From the NCBI GenBank assembly GCA_000827205.1, contig KN832562.1, positions 1,071,893-1,119,968 on the forward strand: 48,076 nt of DNA. Reading direction: 5' to 3'. Every line of letters begins with the position of its first letter. Within the stretch, counting starts at the first letter, position 1. Positions 30,604-43,600 of this stretch are shown here, one piece after another. Both the position numbers and the translations under genes were made by a program. Under the pieces are notes generated by a model. It ran no database searches and was not told the origin of the DNA. It worked only from the letters and a program-made list of their open reading frames with translations. Source of the stretch: Plicaturopsis crispa FD-325 SS-3. Its lineage: Eukaryota; Basidiomycota; Agaricomycetes; Amylocorticiales; Amylocorticiaceae.

Positions 30604-32324
30604 ATGCCTGCTATACGCACGCATGATCCGGTGGTGGATGACATGGACGACGACGGTGCGTTCAGCTCTCACGATCCGCTCTGCGCGGTTGACTCACTCA
30701 TCCGCCATACCTCGCAAACAGATGGGATGCCCCCGCTCGTAGACAACCCGAACCCATCGATGAACTTCACCTTCTTCACCGACATGCGCCCTATCACCTA
30801 CAGCCCCGCCGAGTCAACTCGTTTCGAAGTGCTTCCCGACACGTTCACCATCTCGACCCCTCCGAGCTCCCCGGAATTTCCTGACAGCCCAACGGTATTC
30901 CAGGACGCCCAGGAAGCGCCGCGCACGTCGCACGGCCGCAAACGCGACGCGTCATATATCCCGCGCCCGCCGAACGCGTTCATCCTATTCCGCTCCTCGT
31001 TCATAAAGAGTCAGCAAGTCCCTGGTAAGGTCGAAGGGAACCACAGTACACTCTCCAAAATCATCGGTACGTGCATCGCAATGCTGCAGTAGGTTAGCGC
31101 TCATTTATACATCTCATCAGGGCTGTATTGGAGGACTCTGCCGCGCCAGGAAAGAGAAGTCTGGGAGGCCAAGGCCGTCGTTGCCCAAGCCGAGCATCGC
31201 AAGAAGTACGTTCATATGTTCAAGTTTCAACTCATCCTCGTTAAAAATATTCTAGGTACCCCGATTGGCGGTTTCGACCAGGCGCTAACGCGATGGCGAA
31301 ATTGAAAATAAAGGATGGCCCGGGGACCGGAAGAAAGCGCAATACCAATAAGAGCAAGGACGATGCAGGCGGGATGGGACAGAATCGACGATGCGCTAAG
31401 ATTGCAGATCTATTGCAGGAGGGGAAGACCGGCGAGGATTTGGAGGCTGCCGTGAAGGAGTGGGACGTCGAGGATGAGAAGGAAAGTCGTCTGAGTAAAG
31501 CTGTCGTGAAGAAGGGAAAGAGGGGCGGTGTGCGCCGTGGAAAGGGCATCACCGACAGTGTAAGCACCGATGATGAAGGCGACAAGAGAGGTCGGGAAAC
31601 TCAGGCCAAAGCCGTAGCATGCGCTCAGGAGTCCGAAGCCCTCAAAGCGCGTAGCACGACTCCGGGTGCTGTTGTCGATTCCCGCTTCAAAGTCCCTCTC
31701 ACTGCGATGTTTAAGCGCTCGCTGTCGGCCCCAGCCGCCCATGGTCGTGCAGCCCCCGATGCTCAGAGTGCGTCGCACATCCAACCGCGTGGCGTACCTT
31801 CCCCGTTGACGGTGCACGACATGTCGCTATCTCCTTCCTCGGATTACCTCCCAGCCTTGTCGTTTGACCATTCCACGGAGGTACCACGCACTGTCAACGA
31901 GCTCAACGTGGATTTCTACCCGCAGTCCCCGCCTGCGTATTTTAACAGCTGGGATGATGTGAGTGGGCCAATTTTCTGCCGTCTGCTTGTCAACTAATCA
32001 AATATGTGCGACTGATAGCCCTATAGTCCGTTCGATTCGCCCATGACGTTTCCGGTCGATAACGCAGGTTGGGATTACTCGTTGGAAAACATCTGCCCCC
32101 CGCAGTCTCCGTCCGACTACCAGATCTCCTCTTTCCCTTCGGCCTTCCCAAATATCGATGCCCATGTGTCGAAGCCCGACCTCATGGTAGACACGATGTC
32201 TGGGTTCCCCAAAGACGATTCGTATCCGGGTTACACGTCGACGTGCTATTCCTCGCCTTCGTCTTACTCCTCGTTGAAGGGCTGGGCTGGTGAAACTCTC
32301 GCAGAGGTCCCTGGTCGGTCGTAG
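30604..32324 (+). CDS. HMG-box (MATA-HMG type) transcription factor, 4 exons
   Basis: Exons 30604-31066, 31121-31205, 31256-31958 and 32019-32324 give 518 residues. An HMG box at about 117-192 is clear: YIPRPPNAFILFR, NHSTLSKIIG, LYWRTLPRQEREVWEAKA, HRKKYPDWRFRP. RPPNAFILFR and the W/Y/W pattern are the sequence-specific MATA/STE11/Prf1 class, nuclear DNA-binding proteins that in fungi often control mating or development. Two introns interrupt the box (phases 1 and 2). After it comes a basic Lys/Arg-rich region (GRKRNTNKSK, VKKGKRGGVRRGKG), a likely nuclear localisation signal, then a Ser/Pro-rich tail. The ATG at 30604 was preferred; an in-frame start at 30523 would add 27 residues. No pheromone, receptor or homeodomain gene is nearby, so this is not shown to be a mating-type locus. 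Confidence 0.9.
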
Positions 32325-33243
32325 ATCATCCATCTATCCTCCGCAGACTACTGCTTGACTACCGAGCCCCTCCCCGGTGTATTTCTGCGCACGTTGTTCT
32401 CGCAAGGCGGCTCATATCATTCCCCGTGAGACTCATCTATGCTCTTCTTCTTGTCCTTGTCTATCTATTCTTGCACTCACCAACCAAACACTACAAAACC
32501 AAAAAAACAGCGCTCTCTTCTCTTTCTGCCAATGTATTTATCAGTGACCCCACATTCACGCTCAGGGCATGCTTTTCTCGACGGTCGCGAGCTCTGCGGC
32601 CGCCCCCTCCACCCAATTCCTCATCAATTCTGTTTGCCACAAACCTCTTGGAACCATACACGCCATGTAACTCTACAATCTTTATGCCGTATGTTGTACC
32701 TATGTAGTTTCTATGTATGGCTACGCTATCCAATCTATGCATTTTATGCCCTTAAGACGGCTTCCCACAAGTCGTCGGTCTGATCCACTCAGCAGCTCGG
32801 CACTCCGAACTGGATATGTAGAACCACCCCTGTCAATGCCGGGCCGCGGGCGAGCCGGAGACGTCTTGGGCGCATTCAGTGCAGATTCTCAGTCCTTACG
32901 GACTGGGTAGTTATGCATTATGAGGCATGACGAAAATACTGGGGGATTGATACGAGAGGAGGGGTGTGGAGGGATTTCGAGATGATAGTATAGAAAGACA
33001 TAAATTTCCGGATAACGATAGTAGTAAAACAGTAGCTACGTCTAGGTGTACAGGTTATGGAATATAGTAATTTTCTGTGTTGCGGAGGCAGGGGTATGTG
33101 GGGTATGTGGTGGTGGGTGGGTGGTATTGAGTACAATGCAGTCCGACGGCTTCACCGAGATATCAGGTAAAGCAAAACGGGAAGGGATATAAATATGCGC
33201 ACGGTGGTCGGACGGCCAGAGAGACCGACACGTCAAAAACAGG
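32325..33243. other. convergent intergenic, nothing certain
   Basis: About 920 bases between the HMG-box gene (+) and a DUF6699-like gene (minus), pyrimidine-rich just after the HMG stop as in a 3' UTR. A G/T-rich low-complexity stretch (TATGTGG and GGGT units) lies at 33087-33123. No gene recognised. Confidence 0.5.
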
Positions 33244-33942
33244 TCATGAAGAGGTATTCAATACCCAGACATGTGGACCGCGTTTCGTGCTCGAGAGGCC
33301 GAGCATTCTATGCCGCCCAAGAAGAAAGTCCACACGCTTCACCCCTTTCTGCTTCTCGTTTTCGTGCTGGGCGGGGTCCCTGATGCGGCCGCACCGGGAC
33401 ATCCACGCGCTGGTGACCCGCTTCTTCATATCGGGTGATGGAAGCGAATCAAACTCGGCGGGAGTGACGGGGCGCCGCAGTGTGCGGTAGAGAGTCTCGA
33501 GGACATCCGCGCAGGACACCCCCCGCTCAGGGTGTGACGCGCGGATAGTTATGGTCCATGGTAGGAGCTCATGGCACACCTCGAGCTTGGGCAACGGGGG
33601 GTAGGTAGCATGATCGTTCGTCGCATGCTGAGATAAGTGTGCGCCCGTAGCCGTAGCAGAGGATGTGTCGGGCGGGAACGATACATCGTAGGAGAGCTTG
33701 GGTGAATATGCGTGGAAGCCGAGAAGAGGGTTAATCTGCACGGGCGCGTGGTTGCCAAACGTCGGGGGAAGCGGCGCGTTGAACGCGTTGGACGACGGTG
33801 GTGTGATAGGACCCGACGAAGAGTCAAGCGATGATGTGGAGTACGTTGGCGACGGTGTCGCCGGCATCGGCGAGCATGGCGTGTACAAGTGCTGTGTGTT
33901 GGTGCGGTCGTCGAAATGGACGTGCTTTACAATGCCAGGCAT
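33244..33942 (-). CDS. DUF6699-like protein (copy 2), single exon
   Basis: Intronless frame of 232 residues from ATG 33942 (MPGIVKHVHFDD). The N-terminal 100 residues are P/S/T-rich (SPTYSTSSLDSSSGPITPP). The C-terminal domain shows LPWTITI, GVSCADVLETLYRTLRRPV, a helical stretch, KGVKRVDFLLGRHRMLGL and a final HVWVLNT, the full pattern I associate with DUF6699. HVHFDD near the start is a common beginning in this group, from memory. Function unknown. The frame is open nine bases further to a GTG, but ATG is preferred. ATAAATAC on the minus strand, about 90 bases upstream, may be a TATA element. Confidence 0.8.
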   Translation of the reverse strand: MPGIVKHVHFDDRTNTQHLYTPCSPMPATPSPTYSTSSLDSSSGPITPPSSNAFNAPLPPTFGNHAPVQINPLLGFHAYSPKLSYDVSFPPDTSSATATGAHLSQHATNDHATYPPLPKLEVCHELLPWTITIRASHPERGVSCADVLETLYRTLRRPVTPAEFDSLPSPDMKKRVTSAWMSRCGRIRDPAQHENEKQKGVKRVDFLLGRHRMLGLSSTKRGPHVWVLNTSS

Positions 33943-36388
33943 CGCGGTCACTTAGTATAGGGTGATATGTGTGATACGATGTGGGGGGTGATTGAGAGGG
34001 GTGATTGTGGTGGCTCGGCATAGTATCGCGTGTATTTATGTTCGGGCTGGAATACATTCGCAACCTATCCAGGAAGGTGAGCCCAGAAAGTCATCGCCGC
34101 AGTGAGTCAATCTGTATGCCTGACTCGATCTCTCCTGTCTAGCACTCCGGTGTGGGGAAGCAAGTGCCAGAGAGCGTCACTGCACAGCTGCAGGACAGCT
34201 TCGTGCCAATCCGGCGTCCGAAGTCCTGATTACGGCACCGAGCAGATGGACGACAAGTGACTGGATTTACAGCAATTGCAGTCAGTTTTTTCGAGTCTTG
34301 CGATAAAAAATACCAAGAAAATGCGTGGAGTGAGCGCAAAGGCGTCCTCTAGCGAGTAGTGTGGTCGAGCAGTACTCGTTGTAGTGGTTGGAGGGAGGAA
34401 AAAACATAAAAGACCAGCCGTCGTCGTGTTATCGTCGTGTCAAAATTGCCAAATCTGGCCATGGGCGCTCTATGCGCGGTGGCTGCACAGGTCCCAGGAT
34501 TTCTTTCGACTCCCACTCCTCCCGTACGATGTGTGCTATGACTGCGGGCTGTGTAGATTCGGTAGCGCGCGTCAATCGAACTTCAGCTCATCAACATGTT
34601 ATCCCCATCTGTCCAACTGCGCCTTCGACTTCACGAAAAAACATGGCCTTGTCGCCAAGGGCGCGCGCGTCTGCACAACGCTGTACGTGGCAGAACGTGG
34701 AGTCGCGTACCGCCTCTTGCTCCACGTTCTACATCGAAACATGCTGAAGTTCTCTGTGCTCTCTACTACACGACCTGACCAAGTGAGTTCCAATTCAGAG
34801 GTTTGCTGTCTTGAGACGCAAGATTAAACCCAACGCAAGAGTTACTCCAAAATTCCTTACAGGACGCATTCTTCGCCGTGAATTTGCTTCTCCATCTGCG
34901 CAGAAACAGCTCTCCGATGTCAAACGGAGCGCGACTGCGCCGCTGACGCTGGGGCTTCTTTAGGGACACCCATTAGTCAAGCTTCAAACTACGCCTGACC
35001 AGAGATGTACATGTTGTGCAGTCGCTCCCCCGCAGCAATATGTTTCACTGCGCGGCTAGCAAACATCAGTGATTAGCTTCCCAAGTTACCACTGCTATAT
35101 CGGCGAGTCCGTATCCTCACCCTGTAAGTACCGGGTTTCAAACGGGAGGCCTTGCTGGTATACTTAGATGAGTAGTTCTATTTTACTCGTGCTGTGGATC
35201 TAACTTGGGTATCCTAGCTGCACCGCACGCGTCTAGATGCCTTACAAGGAGCACTCCTGTAAGTACTACTGCGCTGTTTGTCAGATACCTTTTGACATCT
35301 ACAGCATCTTGAATGTGTTTCAGGACGCTCTGCTCTCACTGACGCGCTCCCGAACTCCGTCCGCTGCCATACTTGAACCTTGTAGTCTATATACTACCCC
35401 AAAGGAACACAGTCTATCGGTGAGCGCGCAAGTCTAGAAACAGCATCCGCACTCAGACCCGACACCTCCGAACTCATAGTCACAGGATTCCCCCCATTCT
35501 CAGGTAAGCAGTCCAAACCTTGTTATGGTCTCGGCCGGTTCGAGCGTGCAGCGGTGGTCAAGTGCAAGGCAACTCCGCATCGAGGGTATGCCACGAATCT
35601 TTCACCCGTCAACGCCCCATGGAAAGTACCTCATTTCAGTCCTTCTTGCTGACGAACGCCATGATCTAGAACATCCGAGTGACCTTGTCTGGTGGACCAA
35701 GAACAGACCGAACGTCTTCAGTTAGCGGATCGGAGCTTGCGCGATCCATCCGCATGGTCATAGCGGGCTCCAGAGCGGCTGTTTGTCGTACATCTCCTTC
35801 ACCAATCTCGTTGACAGCAATTGTATCGTATCTCATTCGACCCGAGACGATCGGTGCGCTGTCTGTAGCCGCTTAACATACTTCGGTGCGCTGCCACCTT
35901 CTGTATCATTCATACCGGCGACATGCTGAACTTTCTGTTTCCTAATTCAGACCGACGATCCTTGTGGCACGGCTATAACGATGGCTGTGTGTCGCAACAG
36001 GACGGCTATCGAAAGGACAGGGCAAACCGACGCGATATCCGACCATAGCCCACGGTTGATTGCCCGGTGGTCATGTCCACCTCTACCTCGCCTGTAAACA
36101 ATGCTGGCAACCGACGAGAAATTACGACGTATGATTGTCCCTTCCGTCTATAACGCGAGCTCGTTCAAAACGTCGCATGAGCAAGTTAAAGCAAACGCTT
36201 CTATTGCGAGCATCATCAAGGACAGGAGTGAAGGCAACTGCTTATATGTATCTAGACCGTTCCGACGAGTTATGGGATGCAATGGTAGCTACTTATTGTA
36301 ATTTGTAAGTATTCTTTCGCCGGTGCCGTGTTCAAACGAACTTCCCCAAATGTAGTCCTAGATCATTAGATGCGAAATGCACATACAC
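33943..36388. other. 2.4-kb intergenic stretch without a supported gene
   Basis: Holds the promoter of the copy 2 gene. Scattered splice-like signals and short open frames around 34384-34827 and 35230-35430 (for example a GTAAGT/CTACAG pair at 35260-35303) hint at a decayed gene, but no product could be assembled or recognised. Confidence 0.45.
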
Positions 36389-37619
36389 TCACGGCGGTCC
36401 AAAGAAAATTATCCAAGTACCATCTCTCCTTGGAGAGGACTCCATCCCGCGAAACATGAAACGATCCCCCAAGTAATCAATACGCCGCAACCCTTCCCTC
36501 TCCCCTGGCGTTCGAAGGGGGTACTCCGTATTAGGCGAGTGTATACGCACGTGAAATGCATATGCCGCCTGCCTTCGGCGCAGCATGCTCCAGCTAGCCT
36601 CCTCCTCCTTGTACACCGGCTGTTGGAAGTTGTGGAAAATTGCTGAAATAACGTCGTGGCAGGTTATGCCATAGTCATTTTTTACCGTAAACGGCCACGG
36701 AAAGCTGGGCCCCGAATCATCCGCGAGCCCGCTGACGTGCATTTCGGTTAAAAAGGGGTAGGTCGCAGGTTGCGCCTTGTCAGGATCGAGCATGGGGATC
36801 GATTGGTTGTCCTCCGTCTGGCCCCAAACGATCGAAGTTGAGCCGTGACTGATGTCCCAATACAGGCGCGGACGCCCAAGGGGCAAATGTACGAGAAAAG
36901 GATTGAGAATGCACTCCCACGGCGGCGGAGGGGGTAATTCGGGTGTGGGTGGTGGCCACTGCTTCGGCCGGGGAGGAAGAGAGGGGTGCTCGAGGCCGGG
37001 AATCCACTCGTCGGGATGGAGATGTCCATCTGGATCACGTATGCTATTCCACAACCTGTCAATATCGACGTGTTCACAAGAAATCGACATAGTGCCTGCT
37101 ATTCATAATGATACGTCGCGTTAGCAGGATAAAATGACGTGGCGGTATAAACCAACCTGCGTTATCCACGTAGGTGTCGTTTACCCAGGGTCGCGCCCAG
37201 TATCCGTACGCCTTCCAGTCTGTAAAATCTGGGGGTTCGCGCCGTAGGGTATGCAAATGGCATGCCACCCCATTACTCGCTTTCACGTCAAAGTCTAAGG
37301 AATTTTCACCGTTAATAAAAATGGGTGGCTGGACAGGAACAACGTAATGCATACCGGCAACAGATTTTTTGGAACGAAAGAACGCGAAGCGCTTACGCTT
37401 TGTGCGCTCTGGAACGGCTTTGGGAACCTCTTTGCTGCACGTACAGCACGAGTGCGAGGGTGGCTCTGGCGTCTGCACAACGAGTTTCGCCCCCGATACA
37501 TCGTCGAGTTCAATCCACGGCCGCCTCGGCGACGGTGTCCACGGCTCGTATGTGCGTAGATCAGGGACCGCTCGATAGTTTCCCGTATTCTGTGGGTAAG
37601 GAAATGGCCAGTCGGCCAT
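36389..37619 (-). CDS. DUF6699-like protein (copy 3), 2 exons
   Basis: Exons (minus) 37619-37157 and 37095-36389 give 389 residues. The 61-nt intron has donor GTTGGT, a CTAAC branch site and acceptor TAGCAG. Without the join one sees two separate open frames of about 180 and 233 residues; joining makes DNAGTMSISCEH and keeps frame. The C-terminal part shows FPWPFTV, GITCHDVISAIFHNFQQPV, EGLRRIDYLGDRFMFRGM and a final TWIIFFGPP, the DUF6699-like pattern. The N-terminal exon has Pro-rich and basic patches (PERTKRKRFAFFRSKK) and a Cys pair (HSCCTC). PPIFINGENSLDFDV with its VACHLHTL continuation may be a degenerate first copy of a beta-rich half. Function unknown. Confidence 0.72.
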
Positions 37620-40600
37620 GGTGGATGGAGGTATAGGGAGTTGAGCCACTCGAAAAGTAAAAGAGGAAGGAAAGCGCAAACATGAGGCAGAAGTGTGCTG
37701 TTAACAGATCGTCCGCGATCGAATTGCGGTGCGGGCACTTCTGACGCCCAACTAGGCAGTGCTGCTTCTCTGTGTGCCTTGTTCGTCGGATACGCGCCGG
37801 AAAACGGAAAGACTGCAAGGTCTGGCTGACAGCGACCAGGAGCCCTGCAGTTATGACGTTTTTGTGTGTGTCGTCCTAAAACAAGGTCTTGCGCGATTTT
37901 GGATCAGTGGGGAAGGGCGGACCGCTGTTGCCGAGCGAATGGAATTATGTTACATTCGAGCCAGCCTTGTTGAACGCATTCGTTGTACAGTCTCGAGAAT
38001 TCTGGATTTGAGAAAGAGCTTGAAGCTTTGAGCCTTATAGGCGCACGTATACCCAGGAACGGCTATAGGCTACGTATGAGCGAGGAAAATCGCATACACA
38101 AATGACGCCTGAGTTACGCCAAACGCATTGTGGCGTGTCGAAGGCGCAGACGGAAATTTTGAGGTTTCTTCGTATTTGAGGGCTCAGAAGATCCAAGAGT
38201 TGCTTCAATAAAAGTTTGTAAATTCATGGGCACCAGCACGCTTGAGGACATTGGTCGTAACTGGGCCATGTGTATTTATTTCTGTCTCTACGAGCGCTTG
38301 ACGCGAGGGCAGAACTTTCTATATGAACCAAAGCTACCCGGTGAGAAATTTCACAGGGAGCAAGGATTGAAGGAGGGAAAGGAAGATGAGGCGGAGCGAG
38401 GTATAGGCGTGCTGACGCACAGATATTAGGGCGAGGCAATGGCACAGGCTGAACACAAATGAACACATGTCTAACATACCGTGACGCACCATTCACTGCC
38501 TCGCTTATAATTGGCCTTTCATGTGCATACGTGCACCGCCTTGGCTGTGAAAGGCGCGGTATTCCTACGGTCGAAGACGTCTACTGGAAGGACTGCGTGC
38601 TTGGACCGTCGATCGCCATTAGCAGCCAGAACCCTGGTCCAGTCGTAACGCCGAGAAACTTCACCAAGAGTACACAGTAAAGCGAGTTAGACCGTCAATA
38701 TCTCGAAGAACTGATATCTGACAGAGCAAGTTGAGTGTAGTTGACATCAAGGGCAAAAACGCTGGCAGCGTGAGTCCTCAGCCACCGCCCAACCACGTGG
38801 CAGCGTGTACCAAAATGGCAGCCCTTGTTTTGCTTTCCTCAGCTCCCGCCAACCCCAAAGGCTCGCATTCGCGTCGTAGAATTGCTTTATCCAACCGTGA
38901 GCAGCTGCTTATTGTCTCGCTAACCGTTTCTTCAAACTCTTCAGAACATTCCATACCTCGGACAATATTTGTCGTAGGAGGTATCTTGCTCACCAAGTTG
39001 AACATCGTGGCGCGGATAGACGCGCCAGCAGCATGATTGCGATCCGTAGTTTGCAGCTCAATAAACGCTGTTAATTGTCTAGGGAGTAATATGCTCGTCC
39101 TTGCTTCTTCAGCTCACCATGCCTATCGACGTAACGCATCTCGACAAGAACTTGTTGGACCGTACCATTGAGGTAGCGGCACTGCATCTATGAAGTGTTT
39201 CCCCCTCTTGTCTGAAGGTATTTATCAAACTCAGGGTCTCCACACGCACACCTTTTTACCTCTCTATACAGTGACGCGGCCTTGGCCTTACTAGACCCTC
39301 AATCTTTACCTTGGACCGTCGTTGGCATCCTCGTCTCTGTATCACAAGACCTGGGTCTCTTTACGGAGCGTTCCTCGATGTCTAGGACGATCTTCCTCGC
39401 CGCACCGATCTGTGGCGCTCCGCTGCCTGAAAAATGCTCCCCCATTTTTTTCTCCGACGATGAGCATCCTGTTTTTAGTTTGGGATGGAGGACTTCGATA
39501 GATTCGGAGTCGTTACCTCTGCGTATGGGTCACGCGGCTCTCCGTGTCGTGCGGGTGTATGGCATCCAAGTGGCGCCTACGGCACCAAAAGAGTCAAAGC
39601 GGAGGCTGGCCAATATCCGCCATGCACAAATTGGTCTGGCTCCGCGTCTTCAACGGTCATCTCTTTCGCTAGCTGACGAGTAAGTGAATACCGGTATATC
39701 TTGCCCTTTACTCTTACTGCTGATAACCGGAAATTGTCAGATAAGAAGTGTCACCATATGGGAAACCGGGCGTCGATAATCGGGCGCCTGCACATGTGCG
39801 GGGCTGACCTACTATTATGCCTACGGACACCTCCCGTCTGCTCACTTCCATAATCCATCGTCGGAATAGAATGCCTTCTTCTATCCGTCAGTATACGTTC
39901 TACTGGGAATTCGCGTTTTCGTCAGTCTGACACGAAGTCCGTGCCGTGCATGAGCCGTAGTACGGGAGGGCAGCAGCCGACGACAGTATCGCTTCGCGTG
40001 CTCACAATTATTTCCTGCAGGCAGTGCCATCTGACGGCGATGTAGCGGGTGAGTTCTAAGTAGATGCATACGCACCTGGGCCGTACACTTGCGCTATTAT
40101 CGTCTTCGTCCTGGTGGTTCTTCGAAGGTGGGAGGAGGCCCTCGATTTTCTTTCTGGTGGTGCGAGCATCGTGTTGGGGGTTCTGACGGCGCTTTGCTAC
40201 GTGTTGACATGTTCTATTGTGTGGATCTTATGATTTGAACTGTGATACATACTTGTCTTGCCGTGCGAGAAGAGAACGACAGCGCAGTGCCGATCAATAC
40301 GAAGCCTACTCATTAAACAAACGAACACCCGCAATTGTACAGCGTCGGCTCCAAAAGGGAAGGATTTACGGTCGCACGGCACGCGAACATGAGGATAGCA
40401 ATTGTATTCGAAGAGACGGAGTAGCTTGTGACAATACAGACGCCAGGTACAGTCGGGGACTCGGAAAACTCGGGGTTGGAGGCCTTGGTCTCTTCTCGTC
40501 GCCGATGGCAATTTAGCGCTTGTATGGGAGATCGTTGACTCGATTGTCGACTTGAAGAATCCGTAGGTCCTGTCACCAGGTAGCGGCATGCTACATCCCT

Positions 40601-43600
40601 GTTGAAGAGATCGATTATGGACAATCGGATTTACGGGTCCAATTTGAGGCGCTGAAGATATCGAAATCCGGTCCGCAAAATGACGCGCGTGCTTGCCTGT
40701 CAGTGAGCACTAGTGCACCTTTAGCAGTTAATCACGATAAAATAAGCACCTACATGGACCTACGCACCGTCCTGTGGCGCTGAGACAACATGACAGCTGT
40801 GTGGCGTAGGCGCTTCTGATGTAGGATAGAACGAGGGCGCGCCCATATGTGAAGGGGGTGGGATTCACGGCATCTTAGGAAGAGGTGCTCGAGAACACAA
40901 CACGTGTGTATGTCGGCCGTCGGCCGTGGTCTAGCCGCCTATGTCAGACATCAGCCCGTAACGCACACAACAGTGAGAAAAATCAGAATTTTCTCCAGTG
41001 CGGTGGAGGGGAGCAGCGTCGGCGGTGCACCGATCACCGACGAGGCAAGGCAATGTGACTTGGCGGTCCCAAAACAACTTAGTGTGCCGCTCGCCACAAT
41101 ATTTTGTCGCCTTCTTGCCTCTGTATCAGCGAGGGGGGCCTCCAGAACGATACACGTGCTACCGCCAGGCACGAGCGTCATTGACATGTCCCAAACACGA
41201 AGACAAAAACAGAGATCGGCCATACGGACTCACCCAGGGTGTACATCCAAATCGAGCATAGCGCCGTCAATTTGTGGCCCAGTGGAATTTGCCGGATATT
41301 CACGAACGCGGCAGCTAGTTTGTCGCCGGCACCAGCACTGCACGTGTAACGTTCTCCAGAGGTGGCCACACGCGTGGGTAGGAGAGCAAAGGAAGAAATT
41401 CGAGTGGTGTTCTTGTTCATGTGAGAAGATGGCTTGAAATCACTGCGTGCGCCGTGGACTGAGGATGTCTGAATATTTGTGACCGTAGCTATAAGAGTAT
41501 GTGCTCAACAAAGGAACGTTCAGTGCAATATGAACTGTGACAAAACTCACGTACTTTCACTAGTAGTTCGTTTCAAACCTCCAAGAGCTTTGGTTGAGAT
41601 ACACGTTTCACGTCGTCCAGGCGGTCTAAAGCGGAGGCAAACGAAGCCTATGGCCCTATCAGTTGATCAGAAACTAATCGGAATCCGGGATCCTCACCGG
41701 CGTCCTGATATTTGGTCACGTGACGCGGAGGCAGAGCTGGCGATCAGCCACCAGGTCAAGATAAGGTTGCACCACGAGTATCTCGAGACATGTCGACATA
41801 TATGCACGGATTGTTGAGACGCCGCGGTAGGCGCGCTAGAGCAAGAACATAGGTTCCGGATGCAAGCGCGAGACCGAGCATAGAAATCATGCGTTAGAGC
41901 GGGAGGTCAGGCGCGAGGACGCACCGTGAAATAGATCAGATAATCACCGGTGGTGAGCAATCGCCTGAACGCAGCAGATGAATGAATGGATAGTGTGTGT
42001 GTGTCTGGTACGGCATGTCCGAGATTAACTTCGACTGAGGACATCGCCCGGAGCCTTGCAAAACGTACACCAACTGGAATCGGTGCCTTTGACCTAAATC
42101 CCGATCATGACGATAGCCGGAAGCCCATGGCGGGCAAGATAATCAGCGGATATCAGCGACGCATGAGCCCGGAGGAGCGAGTCTCGGGGTGCGACGCGGG
42201 ATGCATCCGTTCTTCGCAGCGACGGAACGGTCAATACCTGCGGGAGGATCAGTGGACAAAATAATACCAAGACAAAATCAGATAATCACCATGAGCGTGG
42301 AATAGCCTGTGCGTCTTTGCGATACCAGATGGCAGAAGTAGATCATGACCAGATGAGAGAGAGCAACGGAACGGCCTCATCCGGGAGCGGGCAAGTGCGA
42401 TGAAGCGCTCCTGCGTTGAATCACGGTACCAAGGGCAGTTGGCGATCTGCAACAGCAAGAGAGGTCATGCGTACACGAAACTCGCAAGGAATGAGAATGA
42501 CGAACTTGTTTCCGAGGGGGTTCAGGCGCTCGACACGAGTCGTACGTTGGCCTGCTAGCGTGAATTGGATGGCAAATTCAGTTGCATCAACCCCGTGAAA
42601 GCGAGTCTATGGGTCGCATGTGTTACAATAAGTCAGGGTGGAGATATAAAACACAAATGACGCGTATTTACCTCTGCATTAGGGTCAGGCTGGTCGCTGC
42701 ATGACGTTCCTCGGCGTCAGCCTGAGGTAGCACCCGCATGCAATTTCAGAATGAGCTGTTTTTACAGAACTCGCGTCGATAAATCTTCGTCATAGACAAA
42801 TTTCTCGCCAAGCAGGACACGAACGAGGCTCGAAACGGTGTCTGGTAGGAAAGAAACATGAAAAAGAGCAGAGGATATGGTGGAGTTCCACTGCAGACGC
42901 GTGTCATAACGAAATATTGCTGCGCTGCCGCGGGCCACGTGCCACGTGTTTCCGCGTCCTCGTCCGACTTCAAGCCTCCGAGTCCTTGCCGTCGCCGTTC
43001 ATAGCGCTCAAGTCAAACGTTCATGTTGGCAAGTTGATTCGTCACAAACTCAGAGTCTGCATAGCTTCATGGTCAAGTTTGAACTCTTTTCAACGACGTC
43101 GACTTGGATCACTCAATGCCATGGCGCGTCTTTTTCGTTCTCTCTCTTCGGACGTGCCGGGCTCACCCAGTAGTACTACTAGTACGCTCAGTCATCATCA
43201 TCAATCCAGCAAATGGGTTAAAGACTTGGGTGTGCCACTGGCATCCCATGCACAATATACGCGTTCTGGAAAAGGTGGTGATAACGTCGGAGCTTCCTCG
43301 TATTTGGTGGCCACCTCCGAGTCAGTCCGTCGTCTCCTCTTCACGGCACGGCGTAGAGGGGCGCATTGTCTACAGGCCGTTTGGACCTGGCACTTCGAAA
43401 CGCATGTGCTGCGCTCTGCACGACAGGCATTTGCCCAGAATATCTCCCTATCAACGTCGAGTTGCTCTTGTTAAGTCCAGGCCATGCTGTGATTCGGGGA
43501 CCATGTCTCACATTCACTTCAGCTTCTAGATCGACGGGTACATGCGCAACCTTTGCCTACCATATTGCGCGTATCAGCGTACCTCACCATTGTCCGCTTG

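Noticed and set aside
34384-35430. Exon-like fragments with GTAAGT/CTACAG at 35260-35303
   Set aside because: A joined frame stops soon after and matches nothing recognisable; left as possible gene remains.
39119-39683. Possible decayed acyltransferase-like gene (MPIDVTHLDKNLLDR then DAALALLDPQS)
   Set aside because: A family guess only; the donor and acceptor phases do not join without inventing an extra exon, and the second frame begins at TTG.
40904-41437. 177-codon plus-strand ORF, and overlapping minus-strand frames with a GTGAGT donor near 41238-41233
   Set aside because: Starts at GTG; no recognisable domain on either strand and splice choices do not yield a coherent protein.
42917-43529. 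Overlapping ORFs of 185 and 141 codons
   Set aside because: Three overlapping frames, none with motifs; no consistent splice model found.
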